This document shows, piece by piece, positions 42,341 through 52,244 of a stretch of 64,000 nt of DNA; position 1 is the first letter of the stretch, and every line of letters begins with the position of its first letter. The notes below the pieces were generated by a model, which was not told where the DNA came from, did not search any database, and saw only the letters and a list, made by a program, of their open reading frames with translations. The stretch comes from Caulobacter sp. 602-2 (GTDB taxonomy: Bacteria > Pseudomonadota > Alphaproteobacteria > Caulobacterales > Caulobacteraceae), in assembly GCF_011043625.1 (NCBI RefSeq), contig NZ_JAAKGT010000003.1, forward strand, positions 186,001-250,000. The letters run 5' to 3'. The position numbers were made by a program, and so were the translations under genes.

Positions 42341-44248
42341 TTGCGTATCTGGATTGCGGCCGCGGCGTTCGCGGCCTTGCTGAGCGGCGGCGCCCAGGCC
42401 GCGCCGCTGGACGCCTACGGCCGCCTGCCGGCCATTTCCGAAGTGGCGCTGTCGAGCAACGGCGAGCGGCTGGCTTTCGTGGCCGAGGTGCGCGACGAGC
42501 GCCGGGTCGTGGCCTTCGACATCAAGAGCGGCAAGCCGGTCGCCACCGCTCGGCTGGGCGCGACCAAGGTCCGCGGCATAGACTGGGCCGGCGACCAGTC
42601 GGTCATCGTGCTGACGTCCACGACCGCCGGCCTCTACCGCTACGGCGTCGACCTGATCGAGTGGGAACAGCCCCAGGTGCTGGACGTCAAGACCGGCAAG
42701 GTCTCGCTCCTGCTCAAGCCCCAGCGCAGCACGCCGGGCGGCGCCCGCCACCGCCCGGTGGTCCGCGAGTACGGCGATCATTCGACCGTCTACTTCGACT
42801 CGGCCATCAACACCGGCCAGATGGAGGTGGTCATGTTCGGCATCGACCCCGCCAACGGCAGGGTGTCGATGTCCTACATCGCCAGCCGCAAGGTCCGCGA
42901 CTGGATCATCTCGCCCGAGGGCGAGATCATAGGCCGCGGCGTGTACGACGCCGACGAGGGCGCGTTCAAGGTCGAGGCCGGCAAGGGTCGGGCCTGGAAG
43001 ACCATCTATAGCGCCGAAAGCAGCATCGGCCGCACGCACCTGATCGGCCTGGGCCGCGACGGCGCCAAGTTCCTGATCACCCGCCGCGACGCCGACGGCC
43101 GCACCGGCCTGGCCGAACTGGACCAGGCCGGAACCCTGACGCCGCTGAAGTCGCCGCCGGATCCGGCCTCCATCTTCTTCCACCGCAAGACCCAGGCCCT
43201 GGTCGCCCTGGGCTACGGCGGCGACGATCCCCGCTATGCGTTCTACGATCGGACCCTGGCCGAGCGCTGGGGCGCGGTGCTGGGCCTGTTCCCCGACAGC
43301 CGGCTGCAACTGGTCGACTTCGACGCCGACATGAAGCGCCTGCTGGTCCGCGTTGAGACCTCTGTCGACGCCGGCTCCTATCACGTGGTCGACTTCCGCG
43401 GCGACGAGCCGACGGCGCTGGCGGTCGGCGTCGCCTATCCCGACCTCGAGCCCGAGGATCTTTCCGAGGTGAGCCGCGTGACGTTCAAGGCCGCCGACGG
43501 CCTGGACCTCGACGGCTATCTGACCCTGCCCCGCGGCCGCCAGGCCAAGGCCCTGCCCCTGATCGTGCTGCCCCACGGCGGTCCGGAAGCGCACGACGAG
43601 CCGGGCTTCGACTGGTGGAGTCAGGGCCTGGCCTCGCGCGGCTACGCCGTCCTGCGGGTGAACTTCCGCGGCTCCGACCACAAGGACGTGGCCTTCCGCG
43701 ACGCCGGCTTCGGCGAGTGGGGCGGAAAGATGCAGACCGACCTGTCGGACGGCGTGCGCCATCTGGCCAAGGAGGGGATCATCGACCCCAAGCGCGTCTG
43801 CATCGTGGGCGCCAGCTACGGCGGCTACGCGGCCCTGGCCGGCGCGACGATCGACACCGGCGTCTATCGCTGCGCGGTCTCGGTGGCCGGGGTCTCCGAC
43901 CTCAAGGCCATGCTCGCCGAGGAGAAGGTGTCGGGCGATGGTTCGGGCCTGCGCTACTGGCGGCGGTTCATGGGCGCCGACAAGAACCCCGAACTGGCGG
44001 TCGCCCGCTCGCCGGCCCGCCTGGCGGCCAAGGCCGACGCGCCGATCCTGCTGATGCACGGCCGCGACGACACCGTCGTTCCCTATGACCAGAGCACGCG
44101 CATGGCCGAGGCCTTGAAGGCCGCGGGCAAGCCCTACACGCTCGTTCCCCTCGACAACGAGGACCACTGGCTGTCGCGCGAAGCCACCCGCCAGCGGATG
44201 CTGACCGAGACCGTCACCTTCGTCGAAAAGCACAACCCGCCGAACTGA
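42341..44248 (+). CDS. Secreted S9-family prolyl oligopeptidase, copy 2, probable TTG start
   Basis: 635 residues from TTG 42341, which gives the signal peptide MRIWIAAAAFAALLSGGAQA and follows GATCGGGGGA at the same distance as in copy 1. An ATG at 42308 would put eleven extra residues in front of the signal peptide. Catalytic residues match copy 1: Ser in GASYGGYAALAG, Asp in GRDDTVVP, His in NEDHWLS. The propeller half has diverged more than the hydrolase half, so the two copies probably differ in peptide access rather than chemistry. Confidence 0.88.
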   Translation: MRIWIAAAAFAALLSGGAQAAPLDAYGRLPAISEVALSSNGERLAFVAEVRDERRVVAFDIKSGKPVATARLGATKVRGIDWAGDQSVIVLTSTTAGLYRYGVDLIEWEQPQVLDVKTGKVSLLLKPQRSTPGGARHRPVVREYGDHSTVYFDSAINTGQMEVVMFGIDPANGRVSMSYIASRKVRDWIISPEGEIIGRGVYDADEGAFKVEAGKGRAWKTIYSAESSIGRTHLIGLGRDGAKFLITRRDADGRTGLAELDQAGTLTPLKSPPDPASIFFHRKTQALVALGYGGDDPRYAFYDRTLAERWGAVLGLFPDSRLQLVDFDADMKRLLVRVETSVDAGSYHVVDFRGDEPTALAVGVAYPDLEPEDLSEVSRVTFKAADGLDLDGYLTLPRGRQAKALPLIVLPHGGPEAHDEPGFDWWSQGLASRGYAVLRVNFRGSDHKDVAFRDAGFGEWGGKMQTDLSDGVRHLAKEGIIDPKRVCIVGASYGGYAALAGATIDTGVYRCAVSVAGVSDLKAMLAEEKVSGDGSGLRYWRRFMGADKNPELAVARSPARLAAKADAPILLMHGRDDTVVPYDQSTRMAEALKAAGKPYTLVPLDNEDHWLSREATRQRMLTETVTFVEKHNPPN

Positions 44249-44253
44249 CCCGG

Positions 44254-45246
44254 CTAGGCCCGCCCCCGCGCCGCCGCTGGCGGCGTGGGGTGATGGCGTC
44301 GCCAGACCCGGCGCAGCTGGCGGGTCGAGGCGAAACCCGACCGCTCGGCGACGCTCTCCATGTCGAGCCGCGTCGCCGACAGCATCTGGCTGGCCAGGGC
44401 CAGGCGCAGTCGGTTGACGTAGTCGGTCAGGCTCATGCCAGCATGGGCGTTGAACAGGCGCGACAGGTGGCGCGGACTGGCCGCGGCCAGGCCGGCCAGC
44501 GCCTCCAGGCTCCAGTCGCGGGCCGGATCGGCGGCGACGGCGTCCTGCACGCGGTGGACGGCGGGGTGTACGTGGTTGCGGCCTTCCAGCCAGGGCGACA
44601 GCTGCGGATCGGCCGGTCCCCGGCGCAGATAGACCACCATCTGGCGGGCGATCGACACCGCCAGCCCCGGGCCGCGCAGCCGGGCGATCACGTGCAGCAT
44701 CAAATCAACGCCCGAGGTGACCCCGGCGCTGGTCAGCCGCTCGCCGTCCTCGACGAACAATCGGTCCTCCAGCACCCGGGCGCTGGGCGCCAGGCGCGTC
44801 AGGTCCTCGATACAGACATGATGGGTTGTGCAGGCCCTGCCGGCCAGCAGCCCCGCCCGCGCCGCCAGCAACGCGCCCGAGCAGATGCAGGCCAGGGTCA
44901 CGCCCGGCCGCACCACGCGCGCCAGCCAGGCGACGATGGCGTCCTCGTCGGCGGCGTCGCCGTCCGTCGGGCCAGGACCGCCCAGCACCTGGTCGACATT
45001 GCCCGAGACGATGACCATCGCGCCGTCGGGCAAGCCCTCGGGCAGCGGCGACAGGCCCGCCAGCGAAAGACCGATCGAACTGTCGATGGTCGGCCGGGCG
45101 GCGAGATAGACGACCACGAAGCCCGGCGAGCCGGGCTCCATCGCCGCCCGCCGCAGCACCTCCATGGGTCCGGCCACGTCGAGCAGCAGGGTGCGCGGCG
45201 GCAGGACGACATAGACGGGAATGACGGCGGGCGAGGCGTCGGTCAT
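44254..45246 (-). CDS. GlxA/FtrA-type AraC-family regulator
   Basis: 330 residues. N-terminal DJ-1/PfpI domain (about 8-190) with the nucleophile-elbow motif LACICSGALLAARAGLL, then an AraC HTH pair (about 225-320: SLEALAGLAAASPRHLSRLFNAHAG and SVAERSGFASTRQLRRVW). Such proteins sense small metabolites and activate nearby catabolic genes. Its ATG overlaps the stop of the cysteine hydrolase gene, so it probably regulates that gene. Confidence 0.88.
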   Translation of the reverse strand: MTDASPAVIPVYVVLPPRTLLLDVAGPMEVLRRAAMEPGSPGFVVVYLAARPTIDSSIGLSLAGLSPLPEGLPDGAMVIVSGNVDQVLGGPGPTDGDAADEDAIVAWLARVVRPGVTLACICSGALLAARAGLLAGRACTTHHVCIEDLTRLAPSARVLEDRLFVEDGERLTSAGVTSGVDLMLHVIARLRGPGLAVSIARQMVVYLRRGPADPQLSPWLEGRNHVHPAVHRVQDAVAADPARDWSLEALAGLAAASPRHLSRLFNAHAGMSLTDYVNRLRLALASQMLSATRLDMESVAERSGFASTRQLRRVWRRHHPTPPAAARGRA

Positions 45247-45788
45247 GCGGCGTCCAGGGCCTCCTCCACGGTGGCGATGCGGGCGAAGCGCTCGTGCAGG
45301 ACAAGCTCAGTGCGGGCCTTGATCTCGTCGACGGTGAACACCCGCCCGTGGCGATCGGTCATGTCGAAGGTCAGGGTGGCCTCGGTGACGTAGTCGACGG
45401 AAAAGCCGAGGTCCGAGGCGTGGCGGGTGGTGGTCTCGCAGCACTGCTCGGTGCGGATGCCGCTGACGATCACCCTGCCGATGCGGTTCTGGATCAGCCA
45501 GACCAGGAGGCCGGTGCCGACCAGGGCGCTGTGGCTGGGCTTGTGGAAGACGACGTCGGGTTCCAGCGACAGGCCCTCGACGGTGCGCACGTGGCCCGAG
45601 GCCAGGCTGAAGATCCCCTCGGCCTCGACGTGCAGGATCTGCACGACCGGCAGGTCCCTGGCCTTGGCGCCGTCGATCAGCGCCTGCTGGCGCTCCAGGT
45701 AGACGCCGGCGACCTTGGGGTCCCACGAGGCGCGCTGGCGAAAGGAATCCTGGGCGTCGACGACGATCAGGGCGGTGGCGGCGGACAT
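45243..45788 (-). CDS. Isochorismatase-family cysteine hydrolase
   Basis: 181 residues. Catalytic triad of the family: Asp11 (ALIVVDAQDSF), Lys83 (FHKPSHSAL) and the Cys116/Cys117 pair (GIRTEQCCETT). Members hydrolyse amides such as nicotinamide or N-carbamoyl compounds, or isochorismate; the substrate here is open. ATG 45788 is chosen because it begins the first beta strand. It is co-transcribed with the GlxA-type regulator through an ATGA overlap. Confidence 0.85.
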   Translation of the reverse strand: MSAATALIVVDAQDSFRQRASWDPKVAGVYLERQQALIDGAKARDLPVVQILHVEAEGIFSLASGHVRTVEGLSLEPDVVFHKPSHSALVGTGLLVWLIQNRIGRVIVSGIRTEQCCETTTRHASDLGFSVDYVTEATLTFDMTDRHGRVFTVDEIKARTELVLHERFARIATVEEALDAA

Positions 45789-45918
45789 TCTTGCGTCTCC
45801 GTGGCGTGAAGGATGGCGCAAGCTAGGGGCTCGCTTCAAGGCGGATAAGGCGCTTGCCGGACGAAGAGCGGACAGAAAAGGACATCAACTGGTCCATCCC
45901 GCCTTTCTCGCCAGCCTC

Positions 45919-45971
45919 CTCTCACCTCCCGTCATTCCCGCCACAAGGGCGGGAATGACGGGAGGTGAGAG
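45919..45971. repeat. Perfect 24-bp-arm palindrome (REP-like)
   Basis: Arms at 45919-45942 and 45948-45971 are exact complements with a 5-nt loop; the core is GTCATTCCCGCC / GGCGGGAATGAC, a REP-type sequence common in proteobacterial genomes. It lies 107 nt before the MFS start, in the 289-nt gap between divergent genes, which holds no other feature I can support. Confidence 0.93.
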
Positions 45972-46077
45972 AATGGAGCGCGCCAGCCCCACGCCGATCC
46001 TCCGCACCCGGAAACTGAAATTTCAGTCGCTTTTTCGGACCATCGGGCGTAGAGGAGCCGCCTCGAAGGTTCCCGTC

Positions 46078-47298
46078 ATGTCCATGTCCGCTGCTCCGGC
46101 CGCCCCGCCGGCGCCCGTCCACAGTTCCCGCGCCCTCTACGTCCTGCTGCTGGTGGTGTTCATCAACCTGGTCGGGTTCGGCCTGGTGATCCCGCTGCTG
46201 CCCTTCTACGCCAAGGCGCTGAACGCCAGCCCCTGGCAGGTGACGGCGCTGTTCTCGGCCTATTCGCTGGGCCAGTTCCTGGCCGAGCCGTTCTGGGGGC
46301 GGCTGTCCGACCGCATCGGCCGGCGGCCCGTGCTGATCGTCACCATCCTGGGCAACACCGCCGCCTATTTGGCCCTGGCCTTCGCGCCCACCATCGCGGC
46401 GGCCTTCGTCATCCGCTTCCTCAGCGGCGCGGCCAGCGGCAACATCTCGACGATTCAGGGCTACATGGCCGACGTCACCCCGCCCGAAAAGCGGGCCGCG
46501 CGCATGGGCCTGCTGGGCAGCGCCTTCGGCGCCGGCTTCGTGGTCGGCCCGGCGCTGGGCGGCCTGCTGGCCCATCCCGACGCCGGCCGCCTGGGCTTCC
46601 AGCTGCCGCTGCTGGTGGCCGCCGGCCTGGCCGCCACGGCCGCCCTGGGCGTCTTCCTGTTCGTGGTCGAGAGCCGCGCGCCGCGCAAGGACGCCCCGCC
46701 CCCGCCGCCCCGGCGCGAGGCGCTGAAGGCCGCCATGGCCCATCCGGTGCTGTCGCGCGTGCTGCTGGTCACCTTCGTCTCCACCGCCGCCTTCTCAGGC
46801 ATGGAGGCGACCTTCGGCCTGTGGAGCCAGGCGCGGTTCAACTGGACGCCCCAGCAGGTGGGCCTGTGCTTCGCCGTCATCGGCGTCGTCGCCTCGCTGG
46901 GCCAGGGCGTGCTGACCGGACGCCTGGCGCGTCGATTCGGCGAGCCCAAGGTGCTGACCGCAGGCCTGTCGATCATCTGCGTCTCGATGGCCATGACGCC
47001 CTTCGTGCCCAGCGGCCATTTCGTGCCGCTGTTCGTGGGCTTCACCGCCTTCGGCCAGTCGCTGGTGTTTCCCTGCATCGCGGCCCTGATCTCGCGCGCC
47101 ACCCCGCCCGACCAGCAGGGCGCGATGCTGGGCCTGAACATGGCCAGCGGCTCGCTGGCCCGGATGAGCGGCCCGATGCTGGCCGGCCCGCTGTTCGGCC
47201 TGGCCACCGGCGCGCCCTACTGGGTGGGGGCGCTGCTGACCGTTCCGGCCGTGGTGCTGGCGGTCACGGTGGGCCGCCGCGCCAAGGCCGCGCCCTAA
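46078..47298 (+). CDS. MFS transporter, TetA/multidrug type
   Basis: 406 residues, twelve predicted spans. Motif A in loop 2-3 is GRLSDRIGRRPVLI, and motif C-like GFVVGPALGGLLA is in span 5, both typical of 12-span H+ antiporters of the TetA family. ATG 46078 starts just before the first span (ALYVLLLVVFINLVGFG); codons upstream run through the palindrome. The exported compound is unknown. Confidence 0.88.
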   Translation: MSMSAAPAAPPAPVHSSRALYVLLLVVFINLVGFGLVIPLLPFYAKALNASPWQVTALFSAYSLGQFLAEPFWGRLSDRIGRRPVLIVTILGNTAAYLALAFAPTIAAAFVIRFLSGAASGNISTIQGYMADVTPPEKRAARMGLLGSAFGAGFVVGPALGGLLAHPDAGRLGFQLPLLVAAGLAATAALGVFLFVVESRAPRKDAPPPPPRREALKAAMAHPVLSRVLLVTFVSTAAFSGMEATFGLWSQARFNWTPQQVGLCFAVIGVVASLGQGVLTGRLARRFGEPKVLTAGLSIICVSMAMTPFVPSGHFVPLFVGFTAFGQSLVFPCIAALISRATPPDQQGAMLGLNMASGSLARMSGPMLAGPLFGLATGAPYWVGALLTVPAVVLAVTVGRRAKAAP

Positions 47299-47433
47299 GA
47301 GTCCGTGGGGCCTTGCTTTTCTCCCGGGGCTCCAGTATTGACCCCGCCTTTCCGGAGCCGCCTGGCCAATTTGGCATGCCATGGCGGTTCGTCACGCTGA
47401 CTAGAGGACGGGGCCGTCAGGCTCCGACGCGAA

Positions 47434-47634
47434 ATGCCTAAGTTGAAGACGAAGTCGGGCGCCAAAAAGCGCTTCAAGATCACCGCCACGGGCAAGCTGA
47501 AGGCCGGCGTCGCCGGCAAGCGCCACCGCCTGATCGGCCACAACGGCAAGTACATCCGCCAAAACCGCGGCACGAAGGTGATGAGCGAGGCTGACGCCAA
47601 GATCATCCGTACGTACCTGCCCTACGGCCTGTAA
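47434..47634 (+). CDS. rpmI: Ribosomal protein bL35
   Basis: 66 residues, complete: [20 protein letters not shown] through IRTYLPYGL matches the bL35 family. A basic large-subunit protein. It is 15 nt before rplT, as in most bacteria. The 135-nt leader (47299-47433) is a place where L20-type autogenous control could act, but no specific fold was identified. Confidence 0.98.
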   Translation: MPKLKTKSGAKKRFKITATGKLKAGVAGKRHRLIGHNGKYIRQNRGTKVMSEADAKIIRTYLPYGL

Positions 47635-47649
47635 GAGGAGCGCTGACAC

Positions 47650-48006
47650 ATGGCTCGCGTTAAACGTGGCGTCACCGCCCACGCCAAGCACAAGAAGGTT
47701 CTGGAGCAGGCCAAGGGCTTCTACGGCCGCCGCAAGAACACCATCCGTACGGCCAAGGCCGCGGTCGACAAGGCCGGCCAGTACGCCTACCGCGACCGCA
47801 AGGTGCGCAAGCGCGCCTTCCGTTCGCTGTGGATCCAGCGCATCAACGCCGGCGCCCGCACCGAAGGTTTCACCTACTCGCAATTCATCCACGGCCTGGA
47901 CGTGGCGGGTATCGTGATCGACCGTAAGGTCCTGGCGGACATCGCCGGCAACGACGCCGTTGCGTTCAAGGCCATCGCCGACAAGGTTCGCGCTGCCCTG
48001 GCCTAA
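47650..48006 (+). CDS. rplT: Ribosomal protein bL20
   Basis: 118 residues, complete: [20 protein letters not shown], then the [13 protein letters not shown] and [20 protein letters not shown] segments. Early-assembly 23S rRNA binder and repressor of its own operon in other bacteria. AGAGGAG gives a strong ribosome-binding site. A terminator follows at 48041 before pheS. Confidence 0.98.
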   Translation: MARVKRGVTAHAKHKKVLEQAKGFYGRRKNTIRTAKAAVDKAGQYAYRDRKVRKRAFRSLWIQRINAGARTEGFTYSQFIHGLDVAGIVIDRKVLADIAGNDAVAFKAIADKVRAALA

Positions 48007-48040
48007 GGACATCTGAGCCTCACCGCTCACCTATCCTTTG

Positions 48041-48073
48041 AAAAGCCCTTCGGCGCGAGCCGGAGGGCTTTTT
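48041..48073 (+). terminator. Rho-independent terminator of rpmI-rplT
   Basis: AAAGCCCTTCGGC (48042-48054) pairs with GCCGGAGGGCTTT (48059-48071), one G-U pair, 4-nt loop, followed by T residues. Confidence 0.9.
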
Positions 48074-48128
48074 GCTGTGCGTTATCCGGTTCCACCCAGC
48101 GTCAAAACCGCCTAGACCCACACCCGTC

Positions 48129-49202
48129 ATGACCGATCTCAACACCCTCGAATCCGACGTCCTGGCCCAGGTGGCCGGCGCGGCCGACCTTTCAGCGCTC
48201 GACGCCGTCCGCGTGGCCGCCGTCGGCAAGACCGGCTCGATCTCGGGCCTGCTCAAGACCCTGGGCGCGATGAGCCCCGACGAGCGCAAGGAACGCGGCG
48301 CGGCGATCAACGCCCTGCGCGACCGCGTGCAGTCGGCCATCACCGAGAAGAAGGCCTCGCTGGAAGCCGCCGAGCTCGACGCGCGCCTGTCCCGCGAGAC
48401 CCTCGACCTCACCCTGCCCGGCCCCTACCGCCGCAAGGGCAGCGTCCACCCGACCATGCAGGTCATGGACGAGATGGTCTCGATCTTCGCCGACATGGGC
48501 TTCGCCGTCGCCGAAGGTCCGGACATCGAGGACGACTTCCACAACTTCACGGCGCTGAACTTCCCCGAGAAGCACCCGGCCCGCGAGATGCACGACACCT
48601 TCTTCTTCGAGCCGAAGGAAACGGGCGAGCGCATGCTGCTGCGCACGCACACCAGCCCCGTGCAGGTGCGCACCATGGTTTCGCAGAAGCCGCCGATCCG
48701 CATCATCGCGCCGGGCCGCACCTATCGCTGCGACAGCGACGCCACCCACACCCCGATGTTCCACCAGGTCGAGGGCCTGGTGATCGACAAGGGCATCCAC
48801 ATGGGCCACCTGAAGTGGACCCTGGAGACCTTCATCGCCCGGTTCTTCGAGACCGACGCGGTGACGACGCAGTTCCGGCCGCACCACTTCCCGTTCACCG
48901 AGCCGTCGGCCGAGATGGACGTGCAGTGCGACCGCTCGGGCGGCGAGATCAAGATCGGCCAGGGCTCGAGCTGGCTCGAGATCCTGGGCTGCGGCATGGT
49001 CCACCCGAACGTGCTGCGCGCCTGCGGCATCGATCCGGACGAGTACCAGGGCTTCGCCTTCGGCATGGGCGTCGATCGCCTGGGCATGCTGAAGTACGGC
49101 ATGCCGGACCTGCGCGACATGTTCGCGTCGGACAGCCGGTGGCTGGCCCACTACGGCTTCTCGGGCTTCGCCGCGCCGAACCCCGCCTCGGGACTGAGCT
49201 GA
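48129..49202 (+). CDS. pheS: Phenylalanyl-tRNA synthetase alpha subunit
   Basis: 357 residues. N-terminal coiled-coil arm (about 1-100), then class II motifs: [19 protein letters not shown], motif 2 [19 protein letters not shown], motif 3 [18 protein letters not shown]. It forms the alpha2-beta2 enzyme with PheT and charges tRNA-Phe. ATG 48129 is chosen over an upstream in-frame ATG on the terminator. Its stop overlaps the start of a small gene that separates it from pheT. Confidence 0.97.
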   Translation: MTDLNTLESDVLAQVAGAADLSALDAVRVAAVGKTGSISGLLKTLGAMSPDERKERGAAINALRDRVQSAITEKKASLEAAELDARLSRETLDLTLPGPYRRKGSVHPTMQVMDEMVSIFADMGFAVAEGPDIEDDFHNFTALNFPEKHPAREMHDTFFFEPKETGERMLLRTHTSPVQVRTMVSQKPPIRIIAPGRTYRCDSDATHTPMFHQVEGLVIDKGIHMGHLKWTLETFIARFFETDAVTTQFRPHHFPFTEPSAEMDVQCDRSGGEIKIGQGSSWLEILGCGMVHPNVLRACGIDPDEYQGFAFGMGVDRLGMLKYGMPDLRDMFASDSRWLAHYGFSGFAAPNPASGLS

Positions 49203-49597
49203 TGACCCAGAGCTTCCAACCCGGCGGCCGCCCCGGCCGTGTGCCGACCGACGCCTTCGCCACGGTGTTCGAGAACCTCGACATCTCGCTGTTCGACCTG
49301 GCGCGGGCCAACCTGGCCAGGCAGCAGAAGATCGTCGGCCGCACCTTCCGCAACTGTCACATCGACGGTCCGGCGGTGATGCTGGTGCTGGGCCGCACGA
49401 CCTTCGACGCCACGAACTTCGGGCCGTCGGGGGGCGACATCCGCAACCTGATCCTGCGCCCGGCCGGCCCGACCAGCGTGGTCGGCGCGATCCCGGTGCA
49501 GGACTGCCAGTTCATCGGCTGCTCGTTCTTCAGCGTCGGCTTCACCGGTCCGGACGCGTTCCTGGACCAGTTGCTGAAGCTGCAGGCCGAGGCCTGA
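49202..49597 (+). CDS. Small protein of unknown function between pheS and pheT
   Basis: 131 residues, start overlapping the pheS stop by one base. No signal peptide or membrane span. The sequence has pentapeptide-like beta-helix character (RTFRNCHIDGPAVMLVLGRTT, DATNFG, DCQFIGCSFFSVGFTG). I do not recognise a family. The tight overlap with pheS implies co-translation. pheT follows after 120 nt. Confidence 0.75.
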   Translation: MTQSFQPGGRPGRVPTDAFATVFENLDISLFDLARANLARQQKIVGRTFRNCHIDGPAVMLVLGRTTFDATNFGPSGGDIRNLILRPAGPTSVVGAIPVQDCQFIGCSFFSVGFTGPDAFLDQLLKLQAEA

Positions 49598-49717
49598 GTT
49601 TTCTTTTCGCGAGATCCGCGACCGCCGGCGCCGCCGGGGTTTCGGGCCTCTAGGACATAGTTTCGGATCTCGCTCCTCGCCCCGCGCGAGGCGAACCCAA
49701 GACCGGCGGACCGCCAC

Positions 49718-52156
49718 ATGAAATTCACCCTGTCCTGGCTCAAGGACCACCTCGACACCGAAGCGACCGCCGCCGAGGTTGTCGCCGCCATGACCATGGC
49801 CGGCCTCGAGGTCGAGCACGTCACCGACCCGGCCGCCAAGCTGGCCGCCTTCAGCGTCGCCAAGATCGTCGAGGCGGTGCAGCACCCCAACGCCGACCGC
49901 CTGCGCGTCTGCCAGGTCGACACGATCGACGGCCGCAAGGAGATCGTCTGCGGCGCGCCCAACGCCCGCGTCGGCCTGACCACCATCTACGCCCCGATCG
50001 GCGCCTACGTGCCGGGCCTGGGCGTCACCCTGGTCGAAAAGCCGGTGCGCGGCGTCGTCTCCAACGGCATGCTGTGCTCGGGCTCGGAACTGGAAGCCGA
50101 CGACGGCTCCGAAGGCATCCTGGAACTGTCCGGCGACCTGGCCGTCGGCACGCCGGCCGCCGTGGCGCTGGGCCTCGAAGCCGTCATCGACTTCGAAGTC
50201 ACCCCCAACCGTCCCGACTGGCTGGGCGTCGCCGGCATCGCCCGCGATCTGGCCGCCGCGGGCGTGGGCAAGCTGAAGGACCTGTCGATCGCCCCGGTCG
50301 CCGGAACCTTCCCCTGCCCGATCACGGTCGAGGTGGACGGCGAGGCCTGCCCTGTGTTCGCCGGCCGCCTGATCAAGGGCGTCAGGAACGGCCCCTCGCC
50401 CCAGTGGCTGCAGGATCGCCTGAAGGCCATCGGCATCAATCCGAAGTCGGCCCTGGTCGACATCACCAACTTCATTTCCTACGACCGCGCCCGGCCGCTG
50501 CACGTCTATGACGCGGCCCTGCTGTCGGGGACGAAGATCGAGACGCGCCTGGGTCGCCATGGCGTCAACGGCGACGAGCACCTGATCGCGCTGGACGGCA
50601 AGACCTACGAACTGACCCCGGCCATGTGCGTCATCGCCGACGCCGGCGGGGAACGTCCGATCGGCCTGGGCGGCGTGATGGGCGGCGAGAGCACCGGCTG
50701 CTCGGAAGCCACCGTCGACGTCTTCGTCGAAAGCGCCTGGTTCGAGCCGATCCGCATCGCCCAGACCGGCCGCGACACCGGCATCAACAGCGACGCCCAG
50801 TACCGCTTCGCCCGCACGGTCGACACCGGCTCGGTCGTTCCGGGCCTGGAACTGGCCACCAAGCTGATCCTGGAGCTGTGCGGCGGCGAGGCCTCCGAGG
50901 TCGTGGTCGCCGGCCAGGCCCCGGCCGCGCCAGGCCCGATCCTGTTCGATCCGGCCTATGTGCAGGGCCTGTCGGGCCTGGACATCGCCCCCGAGCAAAG
51001 CCTGTCGATCCTGCAGGCCCTGGGCTTCAAGATCGAGCCGCCCAAGGACGTGCCGGTCGCCGAGTTCGCCACCCATGCCGAGAGCGTGGTCTGCGTGACC
51101 CCGCCGACCTTCCGTCGCGACGTGCACGGCAAGGCCGACCTGGTGGAGGAAGTGGCCCGCATCGCCGGCTTCGGCGCCCTGCCCTCCACGCCGCTGCCGG
51201 ACGTTCCGCGCACCGTCGGCGGCGTGCTGACCGCTCGCCAGGCCCGCGCCCGCACCGCCCGTCGCGCCCTGGCCGCGGCCGGCTACGCCGAGGCCGTGAC
51301 CTGGAGCTTCACCAGCCGCGCGACCGCCCAGCTGTTCGGCGGCGGCGCCGCCGAACTGGTGCTGGCCAACCCGATCGCCTCGGAACTGGACTGCATGCGC
51401 CCCTCGGTGCTGCCCAACCTGATCGAGGCGGCCGGCCGCAACGCCCGCCACGGCTTCGCCGACGTCGCCCTGTTCGAGGTCGGCCCGGTGTTCCTGAGCG
51501 ACGGCCCCAAGGACCAGCGCACGGTCGTCGCCGGCATCCTGGCCCCGCGCCCGCCGCGCGCCTGGGACAAGCGCGCCGCCGAGGACGTGTTCACGGTCAA
51601 GACCGACCTCTTGAACCTGCTGGAGGAGATCGGCGCGCCGGTGGCTTCGCTGCAGACCGCCCAAGGTACGACCTCGCCCTGGTGGCACCCCGGCCGCTCG
51701 GCCCGCCTGCAGCTGGGCCCCAAGGCCGTCGTCGCCGAGTTCGGCGAACTGCACCCGGCGGTGCTGAAGGCGCTGGACGTGGCGGGCCCGGTCTACGGCT
51801 TCGAGATCGTCCTGGAGGCGATCCCCGAACCGAAGAAGAAGGCGGTCAAGACCAAGGCGGCGTTCTCGCCGTCGGCCCTGATGCCGCTGACCCGCGACTT
51901 CGCCTTCGTCGCCGACAAGGCCAAGGCGGCCGGCGATCTGGTCAAGGCCGCGGCCGGCGCCGACAAGGCCCTGATCGCCTCGGCTCGCGTCTTCGACGTC
52001 TACGAGGGCCCCGGCGTGCCGGAAGGCTCCAAGTCGGTGGCCATCGAGGTGCTGGTCCAGCCCCGCGAAGCCACCCTGACCGACGCCGAGATCGAGGCCC
52101 TGTCGGCCAAGGTCGTCGCGGCGGTCGAGAAGGCGGGCGGCAAGCTGCGCGCCTAG
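49718..52156 (+). CDS. pheT: Phenylalanyl-tRNA synthetase beta subunit
   Basis: 812 residues with the full domain series: B1 start [19 protein letters not shown]-type tRNA-binding fold (about 40-150, [11 protein letters not shown]), B3/B4 editing domain ([13 protein letters not shown]), B5 ([20 protein letters not shown]) and a C-terminal anticodon-binding FDX-ACB domain ([11 protein letters not shown] ... [12 protein letters not shown]). The editing domain clears Tyr-tRNA-Phe. A strong hairpin follows the stop. Confidence 0.97.
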   Translation: MKFTLSWLKDHLDTEATAAEVVAAMTMAGLEVEHVTDPAAKLAAFSVAKIVEAVQHPNADRLRVCQVDTIDGRKEIVCGAPNARVGLTTIYAPIGAYVPGLGVTLVEKPVRGVVSNGMLCSGSELEADDGSEGILELSGDLAVGTPAAVALGLEAVIDFEVTPNRPDWLGVAGIARDLAAAGVGKLKDLSIAPVAGTFPCPITVEVDGEACPVFAGRLIKGVRNGPSPQWLQDRLKAIGINPKSALVDITNFISYDRARPLHVYDAALLSGTKIETRLGRHGVNGDEHLIALDGKTYELTPAMCVIADAGGERPIGLGGVMGGESTGCSEATVDVFVESAWFEPIRIAQTGRDTGINSDAQYRFARTVDTGSVVPGLELATKLILELCGGEASEVVVAGQAPAAPGPILFDPAYVQGLSGLDIAPEQSLSILQALGFKIEPPKDVPVAEFATHAESVVCVTPPTFRRDVHGKADLVEEVARIAGFGALPSTPLPDVPRTVGGVLTARQARARTARRALAAAGYAEAVTWSFTSRATAQLFGGGAAELVLANPIASELDCMRPSVLPNLIEAAGRNARHGFADVALFEVGPVFLSDGPKDQRTVVAGILAPRPPRAWDKRAAEDVFTVKTDLLNLLEEIGAPVASLQTAQGTTSPWWHPGRSARLQLGPKAVVAEFGELHPAVLKALDVAGPVYGFEIVLEAIPEPKKKAVKTKAAFSPSALMPLTRDFAFVADKAKAAGDLVKAAAGADKALIASARVFDVYEGPGVPEGSKSVAIEVLVQPREATLTDAEIEALSAKVVAAVEKAGGKLRA

Positions 52157-52186
52157 GCTTGAAGCCTTCGCACTAGACGCCATGTG

Positions 52187-52229
52187 AGGGGCGAAGGTGA
52201 TGCTGCGCTGCATCCACCTTCGCCCCTTT
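52187..52229 (+). terminator. Hairpin terminator of the pheS-pheT transcript
   Basis: AGGGGCGAAGGTG (52187-52199) and CACCTTCGCCCCT (52215-52227) are exact complements; the 15-nt loop can pair further (ATGC/GCAT). TTT follows. It ends 16 nt before the next start codon. Confidence 0.88.
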
Positions 52230-52244
52230 CGCGTTTCAGGCCCC

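Noticed and set aside
47299..47433. L20-type autoregulatory leader before rpmI
   Set aside because: The leader has suitable length but I could not identify the required RNA fold by eye.
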